From contig JBMOLK010000168.1 of assembly GCA_049325575.1 (NCBI GenBank), positions 1-11,806 of the forward strand: 11,806 nt of DNA, written 5' to 3'. The stretch is from JBMOLK01 sp049325575 (GTDB lineage Bacteria > Bacillota > Clostridia > Acetivibrionales > Acetivibrionaceae). The notes below the pieces were generated by a model. That model worked only from the letters and a program-made list of their open reading frames with translations, did no database searches and was not told the DNA's origin. Within the stretch, counting starts at the first letter, position 1. Each line of letters begins with the position of its first letter. Positions 7,135 through 11,806 of the stretch are shown here, one piece after another. Both the position numbers and the translations under genes were made by a program.

Positions 7135-9072
7135 CTATTTTGCCTTACTCTTAACTTCCTCAACAATCCTGTCAACAAAATCAGCGAGAGTTATTGAGCC
7201 TAGATCTCCTTCTTTTCTAGACCTTACAGCAACAGCCTTGTTTTCCATTTCCTTATCGCCTATTACCAGCATGTAAGGTACCTTTTCAAGCTGTGCTTCT
7301 CTTATTTTGTATCCAATCTTCTCATTTCTGATATCAACTTCAACTCTAAGCCCTTTTTCCTCCAATGCTTTTCTAACTTCATAGGCATAGACATGGTGTT
7401 TGTCAACTAAAGGCAGAACCTTTATCTGGATTGGTGAAAGCCATGTGGGGAATGCTCCTGCATATTTTTCAATAAGCATGGCAAGTGTCCTCTCATAGCA
7501 GCCTATTGATGTTCTGTGAATTACATAAGGACGCTTTTTAGTTCCATCCTTATCAACATAAGTCATATCAAATCTTTCTGACATGGCAAAATCAATTTGT
7601 ACTGTAATAATTGTATCTTCTTTTCCATGCACATTTTTAAACTGAATATCAAGTTTAGGCCCATAAAACGCTGCTTCTCCGTCTGCTTCTTTATAATTAA
7701 GACCCAGTTTATCCAGTATGTTTTTCATCTTAACCTGAGTATCTTCCCAGGCTTCGGGGTTATCAATATATTTTTCCTTATTGTTAGGGTCCCACTTGGA
7801 GAACCTGAACCAAATATCCTCTCTTATCCCCAGAGTCTCCATCATATAGTTGATCAGGTCTATTACTCCCATGAACTCTGTCTCAAGCTGTTCAGGCGTA
7901 CAAATAAGGTGTCCCTCTGAAATTGTAAACTGCCTTACGCGTATAAGACCGTGCATTTCCCCGGATGACTCGTTTCTAAACAAAGTTGAAGTTTCTGCAT
8001 ACCTTACCGGTAAATCACGGTAGCTTCTTAACTTTGAATTGTAAATCATAAACTGGAATGGGCATGTCATCGGACGAAGTGCAAAAACTTCGTCATCCTT
8101 CTCTTCATCCCCCAAAACAAACATGCCATCTTTATAATGGTGCCAGTGGCCCGAAATTTTATACAAATCATTCTTGGCCATGAAAGGAGTCTTAGTCAGC
8201 TGATAGCCTCTCTTCTCCTCCTCATCCTCAACAAACCTCTGAAGCACTTGAACTATCTTTGCTCCCTTTGGCATAAGAAGCGGTAATCCCTGCCCGATAC
8301 TCTCGACAGTAGTAAAAATCTCCATTTCCCTTCCTATTTTGTTGTGATCTCTCTTCTTTGCCTCTTCAAGTCTGGTAATATAATCATCCAAATCACTCTT
8401 TTTAGTAAAAGAAGTACCATAAATTCTCTGGAGCATCTTATTCTTTTCACTGCCCCTCCAGTATGCTCCTGCTGCATACATAAGCTTGAAAGCCTTTATC
8501 TTTCCTGTAGACTCTATATGCGGACCTGCACAGAGATCCACAAAATCCCCCTGCTTGTAAAAAGATATTGTCTCCCATTCCGGTAAATCACGGATTAATT
8601 CTACTTTGTAAGGCTCACCTTTCTCCCCCATAAACTTGATAGCTTCATCTCTTAGAAGGGTAAACCTTTCAAGCTTCAAGTCCTCTTTAACTATCTTCTT
8701 CATTTCTTCTTCAATTTTTACCAGATCTTCTGCTGAAAATGGCTTATCCACATCAAAATCATAATAAAAACCATTTTCTATTGACGGTCCTATTGCAAGC
8801 TTTGCACTTGGGTTAAGCCTTTTTACTGCCTGGGCCATAATATGTGAGGTAGTATGTCTGTATGCGTGCCTTCCACCTTCATCGTCAAAAGTTAAAAGAC
8901 TTAGTTTACAGTCCTCATTAAGATTGTAGCTTAAGTCTTTTACTGCACCGTCAACTTCCCCTGCCAGGGCCACTCTTGCAAGTCCTGCACTTATACTCTC
9001 TGCTACTTCCTTAATTGAAATCCCTTCATTATATTCCTTGACGCTGCCATCCTTAAGTGTAACTTTAATCAT
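7135..9072 (-). CDS. thrS: Threonine--tRNA ligase (threonyl-tRNA synthetase), variant active-site motifs
   Basis: A 645-residue class II synthetase that charges tRNA-Thr. Domains: TGS (1 to about 62); editing domain with HTTSH (H73, H77) and CAGPH (C181, H185), which removes mischarged Ser; catalytic core (about 245-540); anticodon-binding domain (about 548-645). Zinc ligands are C337, H388 and H519. Motif 2 contains FRNE (365-368) and motif 3 contains GCYERTLAM with R528. Several core segments differ from the common form: RPMTCPFQ instead of a PMNCPGH-type sequence, and RQFTISEGH instead of RGFTQDDAH. The position matching E. coli Asp383, which contacts the threonine hydroxyl, appears to be Glu386. 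The ATG at 9072 follows AGGAGG at 7-nt spacing; an upstream in-frame GTG (9162) would extend through the T-box and is rejected. The gene is single-cistron, with a T-box leader before it and a terminator after it. Confidence 0.97.
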   Translation of the reverse strand: MIKVTLKDGSVKEYNEGISIKEVAESISAGLARVALAGEVDGAVKDLSYNLNEDCKLSLLTFDDEGGRHAYRHTTSHIMAQAVKRLNPSAKLAIGPSIENGFYYDFDVDKPFSAEDLVKIEEEMKKIVKEDLKLERFTLLRDEAIKFMGEKGEPYKVELIRDLPEWETISFYKQGDFVDLCAGPHIESTGKIKAFKLMYAAGAYWRGSEKNKMLQRIYGTSFTKKSDLDDYITRLEEAKKRDHNKIGREMEIFTTVESIGQGLPLLMPKGAKIVQVLQRFVEDEEEKRGYQLTKTPFMAKNDLYKISGHWHHYKDGMFVLGDEEKDDEVFALRPMTCPFQFMIYNSKLRSYRDLPVRYAETSTLFRNESSGEMHGLIRVRQFTISEGHLICTPEQLETEFMGVIDLINYMMETLGIREDIWFRFSKWDPNNKEKYIDNPEAWEDTQVKMKNILDKLGLNYKEADGEAAFYGPKLDIQFKNVHGKEDTIITVQIDFAMSERFDMTYVDKDGTKKRPYVIHRTSIGCYERTLAMLIEKYAGAFPTWLSPIQIKVLPLVDKHHVYAYEVRKALEEKGLRVEVDIRNEKIGYKIREAQLEKVPYMLVIGDKEMENKAVAVRSRKEGDLGSITLADFVDRIVEEVKSKAK

Positions 9073-9106
9073 AAATATGCCTCCTATTCCCATATAGAAT
9101 ATAGTC

Positions 9107-9143
9107 AAAAATAAAAACCCCCGTCCCCCGCAAGGGACGAGAG
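9107..9143 (-). terminator. T-box-controlled terminator of thrS leader
   Basis: CTCTCGTCCC (9143-9134) pairs with GGGACGGGGG (9127-9118) in a 10-bp stem that includes two G-U pairs, with a 6-nt loop, followed by TTTTTATTTTT. Its 5' arm can instead join the antiterminator around the T-box. Confidence 0.9.
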
Positions 9144-9325
9144 TTATCTCCCGTGGTTCCACCCTAATTCTTTACTCATTGTGATTATAACGTTATCAAC
9201 GATCCGGCTCTGAGGCGGTCTTCAAATGTATTTCCCTGAAAGTACTTCCAGCCTTAGATACCTTCTCTCTTAAGGGAATGTTACAATCTACTCTTCTCTT
9301 CACAGCCAAATAGAATTTTTAATTA
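9107..9325 (-). promoter_or_regulatory. T-box leader of thrS, specifier ACC (Thr)
   Basis: A leader of about 219 nt on the minus strand. The conserved T-box AGGGTGGAACCACGG lies at 9165-9151, followed by a terminator. In the 3' side of stem I, the sequence TTTGAAGACCGCC places ACC (9219-9217), a Thr codon, in the usual specifier setting: after GAAG and followed by a purine. Distal stem I features AGAGAG and GGCTGGAAG are upstream. T-boxes pair with uncharged tRNA at the specifier and at TGGN; here TGGA would pair with a UCCA acceptor end, predicting U73 in tRNA-Thr. Uncharged tRNA-Thr should favour antitermination and raise thrS expression. Confidence 0.93.
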
Positions 9326-9331
9326 TAAATA

Positions 9332-9360
9332 ATTATATATTCATCTATTATTAATGTCAA
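9332..9360 (-). promoter_or_regulatory. Consensus sigma-A promoter of thrS
   Basis: TTGACA (9360-9355), a 17-nt spacer and TATAAT (9337-9332): twelve of twelve consensus bases at ideal spacing. Start near 9325. Such a strong promoter suits a gene whose output is set by the T-box downstream. Confidence 0.9.
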
Positions 9361-9369
9361 CTGAAGTAA

Positions 9370-9389
9370 ATATAATTAGATATAATTGG
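9370..9389. repeat. Tandem 10-bp A+T-rich repeat upstream of the thrS promoter
   Basis: ATATAATTAG followed directly by ATATAATTGG (9 of 10 bases the same). It lies 10-30 bp upstream of the thrS -35 box, where an UP element contacts the RNA polymerase alpha subunits. The 10-bp period puts the A+T tracts on one face of the helix. The UP-element role is inference. Confidence 0.45.
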
Positions 9390-9419
9390 ATGTTCATGTT
9401 GCCATACCAATACAAACCA

Positions 9420-9454
9420 GATTACTATTGTATTTGTATACAATACTGATTACT
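9420..9454. promoter_or_regulatory. Candidate operator: TTGTAT half-site cluster between thrS and malic enzyme
   Basis: Two direct TTGTAT copies (9428-9433, 9434-9439) overlap an inverted copy, forming the perfect palindrome TTGTATACAA (9434-9443) and an 8-bp inverted repeat TATTGTAT/ATACAATA around TTGT (9426-9445). The cluster is flanked by two GATTACT direct repeats (9420-9426, 9448-9454). It ends about 25 bp upstream of the candidate malic-enzyme -35. Palindromes of this shape are often bound by GntR/FadR-type regulators of organic acid metabolism; the binder here is unknown. Confidence 0.45.
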
Positions 9455-9478
9455 GTACGTTAAAAAAGCATATTTGCA

Positions 9479-9507
9479 TGGACACTTATATTAATAAATG
9501 TTAAAAT
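9479..9507 (+). promoter_or_regulatory. Candidate promoter of the malic enzyme gene
   Basis: TGGACA (9479-9484), a 17-nt spacer and TAAAAT (9502-9507), each five of six consensus. The start would be near 9514, giving a leader of about 133 nt in which I see no convincing riboswitch or terminator. Confidence 0.5.
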
Positions 9508-9646
9508 AATGTCAATATGCGCCTTATTGAGTTTAAAATAAGAATCTTTTATGCAGGATTTGCTTGAATCTAAGGGTGTATAAAACGTGATCTGCCTAAT
9601 ATTAAAAGTTATCAATATTTATATTTAAAATAGGAGGTAAAGTCTA

Positions 9647-10819
9647 ATGGATATTAAACAGGAATCATTAAAGCTGCATGGAGAATGGAAAGGTAAAATT
9701 GAAGTAATAAGCAAGGTTCCGGTAGCAAACAAGTACGATTTATCGGTAGCTTATACACCGGGTGTAGCGGAGCCATGCCTTGCTATACAGAAAGATGTTG
9801 ATCTTTCATATACTTATACCAGACGCTGGAACCTGGTAGCAGTGGTAACTGATGGTACTGCTGTATTGGGTCTTGGAGATATAGGCCCGGAAGCAGGTAT
9901 GCCTGTAATGGAAGGCAAATGCGTTTTATTTAAGGAGTTTGGTGATGTAGACGCATTCCCGCTGTGTATAAGATCAAAAGATGTAGATGAGATTGTAAAT
10001 ACGGTTAAACTGCTTGCAGGAAGCTTTGGAGGTGTAAACCTCGAGGATATTTCTGCACCCAGGTGTTTTGAAATAGAAAGAAGGCTTAAAGCCGAATGTG
10101 ATATACCTATCTTCCATGACGACCAGCACGGTACTGCAGTTGTTGCTCTGGCAGCAATGATGAATGCTTTAAAGATTGTTAATAAGGATATAAATGATAT
10201 AGAGGTTGTTGTAAATGGGTCCGGAGCTTCAGGTATAGCTGTAACCAGGCTTCTTATGAGCATGGGCCTTAAGAAGGTAATCCTTTGCGACACCAAAGGT
10301 GCTATATATGAGGGCAGAGATAATCTAAATCCTGAAAAAGAATTAATGGCAAAAATATCTAACCTTGAGAAGAAAAAAGGAGTTCTTAGTGATGTTATTA
10401 AAGGCTCTGACGTGTTTATAGGGCTTTCTGCACCTGGTATGGTTACCCAGGAGATGGTAAGAAGTATGGCTAAAGATCCTATAATATTTGCAATGGCTAA
10501 TCCTACACCGGAAATAATGCCTGATGAAGCTAGAGAGGCAGGTGCAAAAGTTATAGGTACTGGAAGGTCAGATTTTGCAAATCAGATCAATAATGTTCTT
10601 GCCTTCCCGGGCATATTCAGAGGAGCCCTGGATGTAAGGGCCAGTGATATAAACGACGAGATGAAAATAGCTGCAGCCAAGGCCATAGCGTCCCTTATCA
10701 GCAATGAGGATCTTAATCCGGAGTATATTTTACCTGCTCCCTTTGATTCAAGGGTAGGTAAGGCAGTAGCAGCTGCAGTTGCAGAAGCAGCCAGAAAATC
10801 CGGTGTAGCAAGAATATAG
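9647..10819 (+). CDS. Malic enzyme (malate dehydrogenase, oxaloacetate-decarboxylating), short form
   Basis: A 390-residue cytoplasmic enzyme of the short bacterial type, converting malate to pyruvate and CO2 with reduction of NAD(P)+. The N-terminal malic domain carries AYTPGVAEPCLAI (catalytic Tyr36), VMEGKCVLFK (Lys91) and the metal-binding acids E133/D134 and D159 in HDDQHGTA. The C-terminal NAD(P)-binding Rossmann domain has GSGASG (191-196) and an acidic residue D215 in CDTKG at the end of the second strand, which usually favours NAD+. However, CDTKG-like sequences are common in this family, so cofactor choice stays open. The ATG follows AGGAGG at 9-nt spacing. The gene is monocistronic, divergent from thrS, with a terminator immediately after. 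In fermentative Clostridia it can work with PEP carboxykinase and malate dehydrogenase as a malate shunt to pyruvate; those partner genes are not in the window. Confidence 0.95.
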   Translation: MDIKQESLKLHGEWKGKIEVISKVPVANKYDLSVAYTPGVAEPCLAIQKDVDLSYTYTRRWNLVAVVTDGTAVLGLGDIGPEAGMPVMEGKCVLFKEFGDVDAFPLCIRSKDVDEIVNTVKLLAGSFGGVNLEDISAPRCFEIERRLKAECDIPIFHDDQHGTAVVALAAMMNALKIVNKDINDIEVVVNGSGASGIAVTRLLMSMGLKKVILCDTKGAIYEGRDNLNPEKELMAKISNLEKKKGVLSDVIKGSDVFIGLSAPGMVTQEMVRSMAKDPIIFAMANPTPEIMPDEAREAGAKVIGTGRSDFANQINNVLAFPGIFRGALDVRASDINDEMKIAAAKAIASLISNEDLNPEYILPAPFDSRVGKAVAAAVAEAARKSGVARI

Positions 10820-10848
10820 TAAAAAATATTTAAAAGTATATAATATAC

Positions 10849-10891
10849 AAAAAGGCAGGTATGGGATTGGGCTTCCCTACTTGCCTTTTTT
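10849..10891 (+). terminator. Intrinsic terminator of the malic enzyme gene
   Basis: AAAAAGGCAGGTA-T-GGG pairs with CCC-TAC-TTGCCTTTTTT around an 8-9 nt loop, with one G-U pair and a bulged T. The A-run on one side and T-run on the other could let it also stop minus-strand transcription. Confidence 0.85.
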
Positions 10892-10962
10892 GTAGGCAGA
10901 AAACATGTTATATCTTTTTTTATATAAAAAGAATAATCGATACATTTCCTGGAAATAATAAA

Positions 10963-10990
10963 TTGGCTAAAAACTGTGGTACAATATGGT
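10963..10990 (+). promoter_or_regulatory. Weak candidate promoter of the small membrane protein gene
   Basis: TTGGCT (10963-10968), a 16-nt spacer and TATGGT (10985-10990), four of six matches each. An alternative extended -10, TGGTATAAC (10987-10995), has no matching -35. Confidence 0.25.
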
Positions 10991-11016
10991 ATAACATGGA
11001 TTGGAGGGATTTATAT

Positions 11017-11166
11017 ATGAGAATTACTCGGGTGGAGAAATTCAGAAAATTAAGACATGATAAAATAAAGAGGCTTATTATATACACCCTCATTTTACCA
11101 AGTACCTCAATCTTTATAGGCTATATGATCACATCCCTTTTTATTTTACCGTCAATAACCAGATAA
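11017..11166 (+). CDS. Small single-pass membrane protein, 49 residues, unknown function
   Basis: The ATG at 11017 is preceded by GGAGG at 9-nt spacing, which is the main support for a real gene. The product has a strongly basic N-terminus (residues 1-19, MRITRVEKFRKLRHDKIKR) and then one hydrophobic span (about 20-44), ending SITR. The charge pattern predicts the N-terminus in the cytoplasm. I do not recognise the family. A longer upstream frame (from 10861) begins inside the malic-enzyme terminator and is not credible. The reading frame one base back stays open past the stop and gives ITPRFASNFEKELKQ before a TAG at 11208-11210, so this may be a frameshifted version of a slightly longer protein. 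A terminator follows. It is possibly the membrane anchor of a sporulation or envelope protein, but only by resemblance in layout. Confidence 0.5.
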   Translation: MRITRVEKFRKLRHDKIKRLIIYTLILPSTSIFIGYMITSLFILPSITR

Positions 11167-11229
11167 CCCCAAGATTTGCTTCTAACTTTGAAAAGGAATT
11201 GAAACAATAGTTTGTCCTGGGTATGTAAG

Positions 11230-11269
11230 GTTATAAAAAAACTGGCTATCAAGCCAGCTTTTTTATAAC
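11230..11269. terminator. Bidirectional terminator between small membrane gene and gerM-like gene
   Basis: GTTATAAAAAA/TTTTTTATAAC (11 bp) extends past one mismatch into CTGGCT/AGCCAG (6 bp) with loop ATCA. T-runs follow the stem core on both strands. It directly abuts the stop codon of the minus-strand gene (11272-11270) and serves both convergent genes. Confidence 0.88.
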
Positions 11270-11806
11270 TCAATCGTTTTTTATAATACTCTCATTTCTT
11301 TCAATTGGTGTATCTAACGCCCCGTGAATAAAAACTTCTCGTATTTGGCCTTCTATTAAAAATTGTACTTTGTTAATATTGGGAAGCTCTGTCAATGAGT
11401 TGACGATAGCATTTATCGTCATGGCCTCGCCTGCTGTTCCTCCCATATGGTTATTGATAAACTCCTTTGATAAATTAAGAGTGCATATACCATCTTGTGT
11501 CTTAACGGATAAAAGCTGTGTACCCTTAGGAATTACCGGATCCAAACCTTTCGTCACAGGACCTTTTTTCAATTCCTCAAAAACTATTTTTTCAATACTC
11601 TCACTTTGATCAAACTGGACCATTCTGGTTTCAGCAACTACGTATTCTGCCTGTGAGTCACCAAAATACAAGGTTATAACCTTTCCCCCGTCCTGTTTTG
11701 GCCTCCCTTCAGAATCAAGTGCTACTCTGGTCAGGTCACCAAAGGGCTCACCGCTGGGTCCTATCAACCGTTCACCTTCTACCAGTATTCTAACTTTCTC
11801 TATTCC
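11270..11806 (-). CDS. GerM-like sporulation protein (GerMN domains), C-terminal part, runs off right edge
   Basis: An open frame of 178 residues plus stop reads in from the right edge. The first visible residues, GIEKVRILVEGERL, look like the final strand of one GerMN domain. After a linker (IGPSGEPFGDL), a complete second GerMN domain runs from about KVITLYFGD to VQFLIEGQIRE. It includes VFEELKKGP, PVIPKGTQLLSV, GICTLNLSKEF, and INAIVNSLTELPNINKVQFL, the usual sequence in this family. Two GerMN domains match GerM of endospore formers, a lipoprotein of the intermembrane space in the forespore channel complex needed for sporulation and germination. A lipoprotein signal would be outside the window and cannot be checked. 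The TTG at 11767 is not the start, because the frame continues upstream with sensible sequence. Confidence 0.85.
   Translation of the reverse strand, partial: GIEKVRILVEGERLIGPSGEPFGDLTRVALDSEGRPKQDGGKVITLYFGDSQAEYVVAETRMVQFDQSESIEKIVFEELKKGPVTKGLDPVIPKGTQLLSVKTQDGICTLNLSKEFINNHMGGTAGEAMTINAIVNSLTELPNINKVQFLIEGQIREVFIHGALDTPIERNESIIKND

Noticed and set aside
9073..9162. Extension of thrS upstream to 9162
   Set aside because: The added codons are T-box and terminator sequence; AGGAGG at 9082-9087 marks the ATG at 9072 as the start.
9814..10296. A 160-codon minus-strand open frame inside the malic enzyme gene
   Set aside because: It is the antisense shadow of a clearly conserved enzyme, has no ribosome site, and its product has no recognisable domain.
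10861..11016. Upstream extension of the small membrane protein from 10861
   Set aside because: That ATG lies within the malic-enzyme terminator hairpin and lacks a ribosome site.
11131..11166. Programmed -1 frameshifting in the small membrane gene
   Set aside because: The TTTTT run is not a good X-XXY-YYZ heptamer in the zero frame, and no downstream pseudoknot or strong stem is evident at the right distance.
1..11806. Mobile elements, CRISPR arrays, tRNA or rRNA genes, phage or defence genes
   Set aside because: No transposase, integrase, terminal repeats, spaced direct repeats or RNA gene structures were seen on either strand.

Overview
The window reads as chromosome of a low-GC, spore-forming, Gram-positive anaerobe of the Clostridia, possibly close to Ruminiclostridium or Acetivibrio. 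The genus is inference. The grounds are the A+T-rich sequence, strong AGGAGG-type ribosome binding sites, a T-box leader on thrS, an attenuated infC-rpmI-rplT leader, a GerM-type sporulation protein, and the style of the proteins. No mobile element, CRISPR array, rRNA or tRNA gene was seen.

Layout from left to right. (1) Bases 1-3746, minus strand: the N-terminal 1248 codons of a very large membrane protein of the cyclic beta-1,2-glucan synthase (NdvB/Cgs) family, running off the left edge. (2) 4029-4832, minus: a SpoU/TrmH-type 2'-O-ribose RNA methyltransferase with its own promoter just downstream of the rplT terminator. (3) 5007-6115, minus: the translation operon infC-rpmI-rplT, preceded by a strong promoter and a leader of about 180 nt that contains an intrinsic terminator and a competing 7-bp pairing; infC starts with AUU. 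(4) 6362-6994, minus: thyX, flavin-dependent thymidylate synthase. (5) 7135-9072, minus: thrS, under a consensus promoter and a Thr-specific T-box leader. (6) 9361-9646: a regulatory region between divergent genes, holding the thrS promoter's A+T-rich upstream repeats, a cluster of TTGTAT half-sites and a candidate malic-enzyme promoter. (7) 9647-10819, plus: a short-form malic enzyme with its own terminator. (8) 11017-11166, plus: a 49-residue single-pass membrane peptide. (9) 11270-11806, minus: the C-terminal part of a GerM-like protein, running off the right edge and separated from the small gene by a bidirectional terminator.

How the parts fit: the middle is a translation block (ThrRS, IF3, L35, L20, rRNA methylase), each unit with its own promoter and RNA-level feedback: uncharged tRNA-Thr for thrS, probably L20 for the leader, and IF3 itself through the AUU start. 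The malic enzyme links malate to pyruvate. The glucan synthase points to an extracellular or periplasm-like cyclic or linear beta-1,2-glucan. I did not find a convincing undescribed multi-gene system. The points most worth checking are the infC attenuator, the atypical ThrRS active-site motifs, the glucan synthase in a Gram-positive, the half-site cluster before the malic enzyme, and the possibly frameshifted small membrane gene.
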